From Lachnospiraceae bacterium (GTDB taxonomy: Bacteria; Bacillota; Clostridia; Lachnospirales; Lachnospiraceae), in NCBI GenBank assembly GCA_024691145.1, contig JAILNW010000032.1, positions 1 to 15,957 of the forward strand: a stretch of DNA of 15,957 nucleotides, written 5' to 3'. The notes beneath the pieces were generated by a model. That model was not told the origin of the DNA, made no database searches, and saw nothing but the letters and a program-made list of their open reading frames with translations. A program made the position numbers and the translations under genes. The first letter of the stretch is position 1. Each line of letters opens with the position of its first letter. Positions 7,326-13,703 of this stretch are shown here, piece by piece.

Positions 7326-9674
7326 ATGAGTTATATTTGGAAGAAAAGAGTCAGGAGAGTATCAGTTAGTTTAGGGTTAGCTGTATTAGTAACAGCAAGT
7401 ATTACGGGGTGTTCATCAAAGAAGAAAACTTCTAATACAGGGGAAACAAGTAATTCTGAGGAAAGCAGAGACGTTGATAAAGATGCTTATGAGAATGTAT
7501 TAAATAGTTTTGTAGAGGGGATTAACAATTCAGATTATGGTAAAATCTCTAATATTACATATGCAGTTGAAAAAGTAGGTTTATCCATGTATTGGAACGA
7601 CGTTAAGATGAAAGTAGAAAAAACTGAGGTTGTTGAGGATGATGATGACTATAAACTTGTTAAATTTAAGATTAATGTTACTGATCCTGGAAAAAGCAAG
7701 TTGAAAAAAGGAATAAATGAAAAGTATGTTTATTTTGCAAATAGTTATATCGCTGAAGATGAAGAGTATAGATGGTGTGCGTCACCTTTATTTGATGACC
7801 CTGAAAATTATAAAAAAGTTGTATATGACAAGGTATATGATGATGCAGATGAATACCAGTTACAGACTTTTGGAGAATTTGTTAATGGCGGTTTAGGCTT
7901 TAAAAATGAAGAGGATTATATCATAAGTAATGCCACAATAGATGACGAGGTTACGATAGATATTAATAATGATGGTAATAAAGATATAGTAAATGTAGAG
8001 CCTGTTTATGATGGAAAACGTAAAACAGGGGAATTTATCTTATATGTAAATAAGGGAACAGAAAATGAAGCATCAGCAAAATTCAATGCTACAACTTTAA
8101 GAACTACAAAAATGTATTTTTGTGATATTGACAAAGAAGATGATTTTATAGAAGTTGCTGTTTCAAATGAGGATTATGATATATATACACAATATTCATT
8201 TTACCGATATAACGGAAAAGAAATGCTTCATATTGATAATTTTGAAAATGTAGATGAAAATACACAATCATGTTACACAATGAATATTGAAGGAATAAAA
8301 GGTGATAATAAAATCCCAATAAGTGTTGAAGATGATATTTTTATAGGATATTTTAATACTTATGGAATAGTAGAAGATAATAGGCTGAAAATAGGAGAAG
8401 AATTGTGGGAATATGAATCTTTTGTGGAAGAATATGAATTAAAAAAAGACCTTAAAGTTTATGAAAAGCCCGATAAAGGAGCAAAAACTTTTGTTATTAA
8501 AAAAGGTACAAAGTGTTGTCCAAAGAGGGGGGCTGTTGACAACTTATCATACGGTCATGAAACAGCTGGATGGATAGAAATAATAACAGATGATGACAAA
8601 AAAGCATATATTCATTTATGTGGCGGTATGACCATTGAAAATGACGGAAAAGAAGAAAACAGCATGAAATATTTTGAGAACGGCATGATTATGTTGGATG
8701 CAATTGAAAGCGACATTGATGAGATGAATGATGAAAGTAATTCAAAGGAAGATGAAAAAATAAAGGAAACAGCAGATAAGAAAAAGTCGAAAAAGAAACT
8801 TGTTTCAGGTAAAAGTAAGACAGTAAATGACAGAAAAGATGAATATGAGTTTGATTATGACGAACGTGTCAAGATAAAACAATTGCATTTAAAGAACATA
8901 ATTTGCAGTTCTGATGAAGAAAAAATAAAGGAAGAATCAAAGGTTACAGCTTATAATCTTGGAGAAAAAGTAACTATTGATATCAATAAAGATGGTGCTG
9001 AGGATGAGGTTTATGTTTATCAGGATCATGTACAAAGAAAAACATGCATATATGTAAACAAAGATAAAGAAAATCAGGCATATTATGAATGTACTTTTAC
9101 AGGAAGTATCAGATATTTTTATGTAGTTGATTTAAATGATAAGGATAACTTTGTGGAGATTATCATTGGAGATGGTGACCGAGATAAAATCTTCAGATAT
9201 GATGGCAGTCAAATATCAGAGCTAAATGGATATAATACACTTGATTTATCTTCCATAGATAAGGATGGCAATATAAAAGCATATCGTAATATTGGAGATT
9301 GTGGTGATGTATGTAACCTTGTGAAGATGACTGATGAAGGTATTAAGGAGTGTGATACTGAGAATATCTGGTATGAAATTAGCAGAAATGATTTTATAAT
9401 TCCAAAGAGAGAATGTAAGATTTTTAAAGAACCAAAAATGGATTCAGAATTAATAAAAATTCCTGCAGCAACTTATTTGTATAAGTCATCAGTAATGCCC
9501 GAAGAGTACAGTAATGATATTAATAAAGAAGTAATTAGAGGCTGGTTAAAGGTAAGTTACAATGGTGATAAAACAGGATATATAAGAATTAATGCAAGGG
9601 ATACTTATAATCTCGGTAAAGAAGATTTTGATTTAAGAGATTTGTTCATGTGGTATGATGAAAGATTTTATTAG
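7326..9674 (+). CDS. Large surface lipoprotein with duplicated Ca-loop/SH3-like modules
   Basis: A 782-residue predicted lipoprotein. Basic residues and a hydrophobic stretch lead to a lipobox ITGC, with C29 as the lipidation site, so it should be anchored on the outer face of the membrane. Residues about 55-165 form a unique N-terminal domain. Then comes a repeated module: unit 1 (209-434) and unit 2 (549-754). Each begins with VTIDIN(N/K)DG, an Asp/Asn loop like those of FG-GAP, VCBS or dockerin calcium sites. Each continues through a conserved YVNK segment and an F/Y-RY-G strand, and ends in an SH3-like region with a GW...Y-I pattern (376-432 and 696-754). A charged Lys/Glu linker (about 465-508) joins the units. 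The gene prefers AAA and TTA codons over the AAG and CTT of its neighbours. The role is unknown; wall or polymer binding is an inference from the SH3-like parts. Confidence 0.8.
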   Translation: MSYIWKKRVRRVSVSLGLAVLVTASITGCSSKKKTSNTGETSNSEESRDVDKDAYENVLNSFVEGINNSDYGKISNITYAVEKVGLSMYWNDVKMKVEKTEVVEDDDDYKLVKFKINVTDPGKSKLKKGINEKYVYFANSYIAEDEEYRWCASPLFDDPENYKKVVYDKVYDDADEYQLQTFGEFVNGGLGFKNEEDYIISNATIDDEVTIDINNDGNKDIVNVEPVYDGKRKTGEFILYVNKGTENEASAKFNATTLRTTKMYFCDIDKEDDFIEVAVSNEDYDIYTQYSFYRYNGKEMLHIDNFENVDENTQSCYTMNIEGIKGDNKIPISVEDDIFIGYFNTYGIVEDNRLKIGEELWEYESFVEEYELKKDLKVYEKPDKGAKTFVIKKGTKCCPKRGAVDNLSYGHETAGWIEIITDDDKKAYIHLCGGMTIENDGKEENSMKYFENGMIMLDAIESDIDEMNDESNSKEDEKIKETADKKKSKKKLVSGKSKTVNDRKDEYEFDYDERVKIKQLHLKNIICSSDEEKIKEESKVTAYNLGEKVTIDINKDGAEDEVYVYQDHVQRKTCIYVNKDKENQAYYECTFTGSIRYFYVVDLNDKDNFVEIIIGDGDRDKIFRYDGSQISELNGYNTLDLSSIDKDGNIKAYRNIGDCGDVCNLVKMTDEGIKECDTENIWYEISRNDFIIPKRECKIFKEPKMDSELIKIPAATYLYKSSVMPEEYSNDINKEVIRGWLKVSYNGDKTGYIRINARDTYNLGKEDFDLRDLFMWYDERFY
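7950..8627 (+). repeat. Lipoprotein internal repeat, unit 1
   Basis: Encodes residues 209-434: calcium-loop-like DINNDGNKD, then YVNKGTENEASAKF, FYRYNGKE and an SH3-like end (GWIEII...AYIH). It aligns in order with unit 2 but has diverged strongly, so the duplication is old. Confidence 0.6.
8970..9587 (+). repeat. Lipoprotein internal repeat, unit 2
   Basis: Encodes residues 549-754: DINKDGAED, then YVNKDKENQAYYECTF, IFRYDGSQ and an SH3-like end (GWLKVS...GYIR). The order of elements matches unit 1, with the unit starts about 340 residues apart. Confidence 0.6.
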
Positions 9675-9703
9675 AATTTTTTTGGAAAAGTAAAAAAATA
9701 TGC

Positions 9704-9732
9704 TTGACATACATAAATAAATGGTGTATAGT
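9704..9732 (+). promoter_or_regulatory. Promoter of the infC-rpmI-rplT operon
   Basis: TTGACA (9704-9709) and TATAGT (9727-9732) are 17 bases apart: a near-consensus SigA promoter. Transcription should start near 9739, giving a leader of about 180 bases before infC. Confidence 0.85.
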
Positions 9733-9738
9733 AATATT

Positions 9739-9860
9739 TGTTTGAGAGAACAATTAGCAAAGTAGAGTATCCGCTCTCACCTTAGCATAATTAAGTGACT
9801 AAGGTAACTATATAACATTTAGGGATGTTTTATGCGGATAGTTTACTATCCGCATTTTTT
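9739..9860 (+). promoter_or_regulatory. L20-leader-type attenuator upstream of infC
   Basis: This leader precedes infC-rpmI-rplT, where Firmicutes have an L20-controlled transcription attenuator. Visible helices: GAGAG (9744-9748) with CTCTC (9774-9778); ACCTTAG (9779-9785) with CTAAGGT (9799-9805); AACAT (9814-9818) with ATGTT (9825-9829); and the terminator stem at 9832-9855. TATCCGC at 9768-9774 can also pair with GCGGATA at 9834-9840, the left arm of the terminator, so two exclusive folds are possible. In the known system excess L20 favours termination; that this RNA binds L20 is inferred from its position and structure. Confidence 0.75.
9832..9860 (+). terminator. Attenuator terminator in the infC leader
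   Basis: ATGCGGATAG (9832-9841) and CTATCCGCAT (9846-9855) form a perfect 10-bp stem with a 4-base loop, followed by a T run to 9860. It stands before infC, so it must be read through for expression. Confidence 0.85.
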
Positions 9861-9908
9861 ATGTGGATATACATTATTAATTTAATCATTTAAGATGATT
9901 TATTTATT

Positions 9909-9914
9909 GGAGGT
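9909..9914 (+). promoter_or_regulatory. Ribosome binding site of infC
   Basis: GGAGGT lies shortly before two consecutive ATT codons: 5 bases separate GGAGG from the first (9919) and 8 from the second (9922). It fixes initiation here rather than at the ATG 84 bases further on. Confidence 0.8.
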
Positions 9915-9918
9915 GTAG

Positions 9919-10428
9919 ATTATTAGCGAGATAATTATTAACGAGCAGATCAGAGACAAGGAAGTACGTCTTATAGGAGCAGATGGTGAGCAGATAGGAG
10001 TTATGTCTTCAAAAGAAGCATACGAGAAGGCAAAAGAGGCAGGTTTGGACCTTATAAAGATTGCGCCTAATGCTAATCCGCCAGTTTGCAAGATTGCTGA
10101 TTTTGGAAAGTACAGATATGAGATGGCCAGAAGAGAAAAGGATGCCAAGAAGAAGCAGAAGGTTACTGATATTAAGGAGATAAGAATCACTCCTAATATT
10201 GATACTAATGACCTTAATACTAAGGTTAATCAGGCAAAGAAGTTTTTGGCAAAGGGTGACAGAGTAAAGGTTACACTTCGTTTTAGAGGACGTGAGATGT
10301 CACATATGTCTACAAGCAAGGTTATCTTGGATACTTTTTATGAAAAGCTCGAGGATGTTGCTGTAATCGAAAAGCCTGCAAAAGTTGAAGGCAAAAGTAT
10401 GATAATGTTTTTAACTGAAAAACGTTAG
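9919..10428 (+). CDS. infC: Translation initiation factor IF-3, non-AUG (ATT) start
   Basis: A 169-residue IF-3, near the usual length of 170-180. It binds the 30S subunit, prevents premature 50S joining and proofreads start codon and initiator tRNA. The N-domain starts IINEQIRDKEVRLIG and includes PPVCKIADFGKYRYEMAR; the C-domain includes EIRITPNIDTNDLNTKV and VTLRFRGREM. A stop (TAG 9916-9918) directly precedes ATT 9919. No ATG, GTG or TTG occurs in frame before ATG 10003, which would remove 28 residues including the conserved NEQIRDKEVRL segment. Initiation at ATT is therefore required; AUU starts are known for infC in E. coli and bacilli and let IF-3 repress its own translation. I chose the first ATT because the resulting M-I-S start resembles Bacillus IF-3. 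ATT 9922 has better spacing (8 bases) and cannot be excluded. Confidence 0.95.
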   Translation: MISEIIINEQIRDKEVRLIGADGEQIGVMSSKEAYEKAKEAGLDLIKIAPNANPPVCKIADFGKYRYEMARREKDAKKKQKVTDIKEIRITPNIDTNDLNTKVNQAKKFLAKGDRVKVTLRFRGREMSHMSTSKVILDTFYEKLEDVAVIEKPAKVEGKSMIMFLTEKR

Positions 10429-10487
10429 ACATAAATTAAAGAAGACTTTACGGCCCATTGGCTGTTGAATTTAAGGAGGAAAAGATT

Positions 10488-10685
10488 ATGCCAAAAATGA
10501 AAACAAGTAGAGCCGCTGCAAAGCGTTTCAAAGTTACTGGAACAGGCAAGTTAAAGAGAAATAAGGCTTATAAGAGACATATTTTAACAAAGAAGACTAC
10601 TAAGAATAAGAGAAATCTTAGAAAAGCAGTTATGACTGATGCAACTAATGTAAAGAATATGAAGAAGATATTACCATACGTATAA
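10488..10685 (+). CDS. rpmI: Large-subunit ribosomal protein bL35
   Basis: A 65-residue, strongly basic protein with the bL35 hallmarks MPKMKTSRAAAKRFKVTGTG at the N-terminus and RHILTKK in the middle. The ATG at 10488 follows AAGGAGGA (10473-10480) at the usual spacing; an in-frame ATG at 10458 would add ten residues and has no ribosome site. It is the second gene of the infC operon, 59 bases after infC, and should fall under the same leader control. Confidence 0.97.
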   Translation: MPKMKTSRAAAKRFKVTGTGKLKRNKAYKRHILTKKTTKNKRNLRKAVMTDATNVKNMKKILPYV

Positions 10686-10710
10686 TATCTGATACAGGAG
10701 GAATAGAAAG

Positions 10711-11067
10711 ATGGCAAGAGTTAAAGGCGGAATGAACGCAAAGAAAAGACACAATCGTGTTTTAAAACTGGCTAAAGGTTATAGAGGTGCTAGATCTAAG
10801 CAGTATAGAGTTGCAAAGCAATCTGTTATGAGAGCTTTAACATCATCATTTGCAGGCAGAAAAGAAAGAAAGAGACAGTTCAGAACATTATGGATTGCTC
10901 GTATTAACGCAGCTGCAAGACTTAATGGTTTATCATACAGCAAGTTTATGTATGGTCTTAAATTAGCTAATGTTGATATCAACAGAAAGATATTAGCTGA
11001 GATGGCTGTAAATGATGCTGAAGGATTCGCTTCTTTAGTAGAATTAGCAAAGGGCAAAGTTGCTTAA
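10711..11067 (+). CDS. rplT: Large-subunit ribosomal protein bL20
   Basis: A 118-residue basic protein matching bL20 along its whole length: MARVKGGMNAKKRHNRVLKL, then AKGYRGARSKQYRVAKQ, RKRQFRTLWIARINAAAR and YSKFMYGLKLANVDINRK. It binds 23S rRNA early in 50S assembly. In Firmicutes, free L20 also binds the leader of its own operon and reduces expression, so this gene is probably the sensor for the attenuator at 9739-9860. Start ATG 10711 follows AGGAGG at 10696-10701. It is the last gene of the operon, 25 bases after rpmI. Confidence 0.98.
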   Translation: MARVKGGMNAKKRHNRVLKLAKGYRGARSKQYRVAKQSVMRALTSSFAGRKERKRQFRTLWIARINAAARLNGLSYSKFMYGLKLANVDINRKILAEMAVNDAEGFASLVELAKGKVA

Positions 11068-11084
11068 TTTGTTTTTGATATTAC

Positions 11085-11113
11085 TGTCAGTGCACTTTAA
11101 AAGTGTACTGACA
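11085..11113 (+). terminator. Hairpin after rplT, weak terminator candidate
   Basis: TGTCAGTGCACTT (11085-11097) and AAGTGTACTGACA (11101-11113) form a 13-bp stem with one G-U pair and a 3-base loop. What follows is ATAAATACAAAAA, not a T run, so it is not a classic intrinsic terminator. It may be a transcript-end processing or stability hairpin. Confidence 0.4.
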
Positions 11114-11151
11114 TAAATACAAAAATTTACGAAAAAAATTTAAAAAACCTA

Positions 11152-11180
11152 TTGACTTTGGTATTTATACATGCTATAAT
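11152..11180 (+). promoter_or_regulatory. Strong promoter of the tRNA-Leu gene
   Basis: TTGACT (11152-11157) and TATAAT (11175-11180) with a 17-base spacer; TGC before the -10 also gives an extended -10 element. The start would lie near 11187, about 33 bases before the mature tRNA. Confidence 0.85.
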
Positions 11181-11219
11181 AACCATTGTCTGAAAGAGAT
11201 ATAAGACAAAACTTAATAA

Positions 11220-11302
11220 GCGGAGTTGCTGGAATTGGCAGACAGGCATGACTAAGGATCATGTGTTTCAGAGACGTGTGGGTTCAAGTCCCATACTCCG
11301 CA
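11220..11302 (+). tRNA. tRNA-Leu, anticodon AAG
   Basis: A class II tRNA with a long variable arm. The acceptor GCGGAGT (11220-11226) pairs with ACTCCGC (11295-11301), discriminator A 11302. The anticodon stem CATGA/TCATG (11247-11251, 11259-11263) encloses the loop CTAAGGA, anticodon AAG at 11254-11256. The T arm is GTGGG-TTCAAGT-CCCAT (11278-11294) with one G-U pair. The CCA end is not encoded. The D-loop GG and the Leu-type variable arm support Leu identity. Its own promoter and terminator make it a single-gene unit. The A at position 34 is uncommon in bacteria, where CUU/CUC Leu codons are usually read by GAG; whether it is deaminated to inosine cannot be seen from the sequence. Confidence 0.95.
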
Positions 11303-11305
11303 CTT

Positions 11306-11341
11306 AAAACCGGTAGTTTTAAATTACCGGTTTTAATTTTT
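11306..11341 (+). terminator. Intrinsic terminator of the tRNA-Leu gene
   Basis: AAAACCGGTA (11306-11315) and TACCGGTTTT (11325-11334) form a perfect 10-bp stem, followed by AATTTTTAA. It begins 3 bases after the mature tRNA end. Confidence 0.85.
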
Positions 11342-11343
11342 AA

Positions 11344-11371
11344 TTGAAGAATTACTATTTATAGTTATAGT
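11344..11371 (+). promoter_or_regulatory. Probable promoter of proC
   Basis: TTGAAG (11344-11349) and TATAGT (11366-11371), 16 bases apart, would give a very short leader of about 20 bases before ATG 11399. It lies directly after the tRNA terminator. Confidence 0.55.
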
Positions 11372-11398
11372 AATATTGAAGAAAGGATATGGTTTTTT

Positions 11399-12199
11399 AT
11401 GAAAATTGGTTTTATAGGTTCTGGTAATATGGCAACAGCCATGATTACAGGTATAATTAATAACAAGGTGGTAGATAAGGCTGATTTGTATGCATCTGAT
11501 GCAAATGAGGCTGCTGTTAATAAAATTAAAGAGAATTTTGGTATTAATGCCACTACAGATAACATTACTGTAGCAAAGAACAGCGATGTTCTTATATTAT
11601 CTGTAAAGCCGCAGTTCTATAAAACTGTTATAAGCCAGATTAAAGATACAGTAACTGAGAAGTCTATAATTGTTACAATTGCAGCAGGACAGACTCTTAA
11701 GGCTGTAACAGAGATGTTTGGAAGAACAGATCTTAAGATAATAAGAACTATGCCTAATACACCTGCATTAGTAGGAGAAGGCATTACAGGCTTATGTAAG
11801 AATGAGAATATTACAGATGATGAGATGAATACTGTATGTGGTATATTTAACAGCTTTGGAAAGGCTGAAGTTATAACTGAGAATATGATGGATGCTGTAG
11901 TTGCAGTAAGCGGAAGTTCTCCTGCATATGTATTTATGTTTATAGAAGCTATGGCAGATGCAGCAGTTGCTGAGGGTATGCCAAGAGCACAGGCATATAA
12001 GTTTGCAGCACAGGCTGTTTATGGAAGTGCAAAGATGGTTCTTGAAACAGGAAAGCATCCTGCAGAACTTAAAGACATGGTTTGTTCTCCAGCAGGAACA
12101 ACTATTGAAGCAGTAAGGGTTCTTGAAGAAAAAGGCTTCAGAAGCAGCGTTATTGAAGCTATGAAAGCATGCAGTGATAAATCAAGAAAATTAGGATAA
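11399..12199 (+). CDS. proC: Pyrroline-5-carboxylate reductase
   Basis: A 266-residue cytoplasmic enzyme that reduces 1-pyrroline-5-carboxylate to L-proline with NAD(P)H, the last step of proline synthesis. The N-terminal Rossmann motif is GSGNMA (7-12). RTMPNTPA (116-123), SGSSPAY (171-177) and CSPAGTT (229-235) are the family's conserved cofactor, substrate and dimer-helix segments. The length is typical for the family. The ATG follows GAAAGGA at 11381-11387 with a rather long 11-base gap; no better start is visible. The proline genes proA and proB are not in the window, so proC stands alone between the tRNA unit and a bidirectional terminator. Confidence 0.96.
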   Translation: MKIGFIGSGNMATAMITGIINNKVVDKADLYASDANEAAVNKIKENFGINATTDNITVAKNSDVLILSVKPQFYKTVISQIKDTVTEKSIIVTIAAGQTLKAVTEMFGRTDLKIIRTMPNTPALVGEGITGLCKNENITDDEMNTVCGIFNSFGKAEVITENMMDAVVAVSGSSPAYVFMFIEAMADAAVAEGMPRAQAYKFAAQAVYGSAKMVLETGKHPAELKDMVCSPAGTTIEAVRVLEEKGFRSSVIEAMKACSDKSRKLG

Positions 12200-12212
12200 A
12201 TATCTTATAAAA

Positions 12213-12256
12213 TAAAAATGCTGTGCAGTCACGTTTGATTACACAGCTAATTTTTA
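12213..12256. terminator. Bidirectional terminator between proC and the convergent gene
   Basis: GCTGTG (12220-12225) pairs with CACAGC (12242-12247), and AGTCA/TGATT extends the stem inside a one-base mismatch. T runs lie on both sides: AATTTTTATTT for the plus strand and ATTTTTATTTT for the minus strand, serving both convergent genes. Confidence 0.8.
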
Positions 12257-12790
12257 TTTAAATGTCTTTTTTAATGATTCTCGAATACTATCTGTTGCTT
12301 TTTCAAACAGCATATTGTTCCATAAAATAAGTGCAGATGAAGCAAGCATTACTAATATTATACCTAATACAGATGCAGCTGAAAAACCTAATATAACATT
12401 TCCAGCAACAGCAGCAAGTAAAAGTACTGTCATAATAAGATAGAATATAACTGCACAGTGTCTTGTTGATGCAGGCATAAATACAGAAACCCTTACTCTT
12501 GTTTCATCCTGTTCTTCTGATATTGTTCCCTTAAGGTTAACCTTATATAAACAAGAAATATGTTTATTAGAATCATACAAATCAGGTGCTACATATCTGT
12601 TAGTAACCCTGAAGGTATGTTCATTAAGTTTGCCGTAAAATGGATGTTTTAAATCTTTTTTTGTTGTAATATCCTGTTCTTCATTTTCAGCGGCATTAAC
12701 TATAGCCTTACTAAGCAGATCATGTACCTCCTTAAAACTATAATCTGTATGAATTATAAATACCTTTCTAGGTAATAATTGAAACTTCAT
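12254..12790 (-). CDS. Two-TM membrane protein of unknown function
   Basis: A 178-residue protein that I do not recognise. Residues 1-105 are a soluble mixed domain with alternating strands, including HPFYGKLNEHTFRVTNRYV (49-67). Two hydrophobic helices follow (about 112-134 and 137-157), then a short basic amphipathic tail. There is no signal peptide, so the N-terminal domain is probably cytoplasmic with a hairpin anchor. The ATG at 12790 is preceded by GGGAGAGAG (12797-12805, minus strand). A good promoter lies 134 bases upstream, so the transcript has an unusually long, foldable leader. The gene diverges from the zinc-ribbon cluster. No motif suggests an enzymatic activity. Confidence 0.75.
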   Translation of the reverse strand: MKFQLLPRKVFIIHTDYSFKEVHDLLSKAIVNAAENEEQDITTKKDLKHPFYGKLNEHTFRVTNRYVAPDLYDSNKHISCLYKVNLKGTISEEQDETRVRVSVFMPASTRHCAVIFYLIMTVLLLAAVAGNVILGFSAASVLGIILVMLASSALILWNNMLFEKATDSIRESLKKTFK

Positions 12791-12917
12791 AATAATCTCT
12801 CTCCCGTCATGACTTTAATAAGTCTGATAATTCCTATTCACAAACTTTTCTTATAGGTCGCAGACCATCTGCTACGCATATGTCGCTAAGATTAACGTGA
12901 ATAGTAACTTATGTTCA
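12791..12917 (-). promoter_or_regulatory. Structured 5' leader of unknown class
   Basis: About 125 bases lie between the predicted transcript start (near 12917) and the ATG. In the minus-strand RNA, CUAUUCAC (12897-12904) and GUGAAUAG (12834-12841) form a perfect 8-bp closing stem. Inside it, GCAGA-UGG-UCUGC (12860-12872) competes with GGUC-UGC-GACC (12856-12866). A further hairpin, GACUU-AUUA-AAGUC (12811-12824), stands just before the ribosome binding site. GCGAC occurs twice within the closed region. It fits none of the riboswitch or T-box patterns I know. A regulatory role is an inference. Confidence 0.4.
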
Positions 12918-12923
12918 TTTAAT

Positions 12924-12952
12924 ATTATAGTAAATATTCTTTTGGTTGTAAA
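12924..12952 (-). promoter_or_regulatory. Promoter of the two-TM membrane protein gene
   Basis: Minus strand: -35 TTTACA (12947-12952) and -10 TATAAT (12924-12929) with a 17-base spacer; five of six and six of six matches to consensus. Transcription should start near 12917. Confidence 0.75.
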
Positions 12953-12981
12953 TATGATAAATAGAAAAAATAAAAAAGTAC

Positions 12982-13010
12982 TTGCATTATTTACATAATT
13001 GGTTTATTAT
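12982..13010 (+). promoter_or_regulatory. Probable promoter of the zinc-ribbon/membrane cluster
   Basis: TTGCAT (12982-12987) and TATTAT (13005-13010), 17 bases apart, about 35 bases before ATG 13045. It is back to back with the minus-strand promoter at 12924-12952. Confidence 0.6.
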
Positions 13011-13044
13011 ATGTTTGAGTTTATTTGTTTTAGTGAGGTATGTG

Positions 13045-13689
13045 ATGGGTAAGAGTATTCTTAAAGATTTACTTCATGGCGGCAGACAGGCAGTTAATAA
13101 AGCCAGAGGAACTTTTGATGCTGCAAAGTACAATAACAGTATATCATATGAGGAAAAGAAGAAAAAAGAGTTGTATGAGGCAATTGGGAAGAAGTATTGT
13201 ACCTGTAAACTTAGAAACAAGGAATTTGATGTTTCTGATGAACTGAAAAAGCTGGAGGAGATTAATAGGAGAATCAGGTTCTACCAGTCAAGAGTTGCAT
13301 CCATAAGAAATGTCAGAATATGCTACAGATGTGGCAATATTGAAAAGGGTAATGCCACTTATTGCAGTGTATGTGGTTCTAAGTTTGAGACAAAGAATGA
13401 AGCCGTTAAAGGAGCAGAGGAAGAAGAAATTATTGAGGTATTAAAAGAAACAGTTGAAGAAGAAACAGAGAGTATTGAAGAAGTAATTAATGAAAATGTT
13501 GAAAAAGATGTTGATGATACGGATGGTATAACTTCTGATACAGATGATTATATTGAAGATATTGAAGAAATTTGTGAAGATAAGGAGTCACAGTTATGTT
13601 CTTCCAATGTTATGCCAGAGGGTCATTGTAAAGGTTCATATAAGGAAATTGATTATAATGTTAAAAACAGTATTAATGTTAAGGTGTAG
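13045..13689 (+). CDS. Zinc-ribbon protein with coiled-coil N-terminus and acidic tail
   Basis: A 214-residue protein starting at ATG 13045, preceded by GAGG at 7 bases. An in-frame TTG at 12982 falls inside the predicted -35 box and is not a start. Residues 1-85 are charged and helical. A zinc ribbon follows with knuckles CYRC (C93, C96) and CSVC (C107, C110), then a long acidic, low-complexity tail (about 120-185). There is no signal peptide or membrane helix. Proteins with this plan (short helical domain plus one zinc ribbon) are common in Lachnospiraceae but have no assigned function that I know. It leads a run of three genes with gaps of under 20 bases, so it is probably cotranscribed with the two membrane proteins downstream. 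Confidence 0.78.
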   Translation: MGKSILKDLLHGGRQAVNKARGTFDAAKYNNSISYEEKKKKELYEAIGKKYCTCKLRNKEFDVSDELKKLEEINRRIRFYQSRVASIRNVRICYRCGNIEKGNATYCSVCGSKFETKNEAVKGAEEEEIIEVLKETVEEETESIEEVINENVEKDVDDTDGITSDTDDYIEDIEEICEDKESQLCSSNVMPEGHCKGSYKEIDYNVKNSINVKV

Positions 13690-13703
13690 GAAGGAAGATT
13701 TAT

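Noticed and set aside
12791..12917. Purine, preQ1, SAM or T-box riboswitch in the leader before the two-TM gene
   Set aside because: None of the conserved core sequences of these classes is present, and there is no T-box motif or downstream terminator.
12982..13044. N-terminal hydrophobic extension of the zinc-ribbon protein from TTG 12982
   Set aside because: The TTG coincides with a predicted -35 box, there is no ribosome binding site, and ATG 13045 is well placed behind GAGG.
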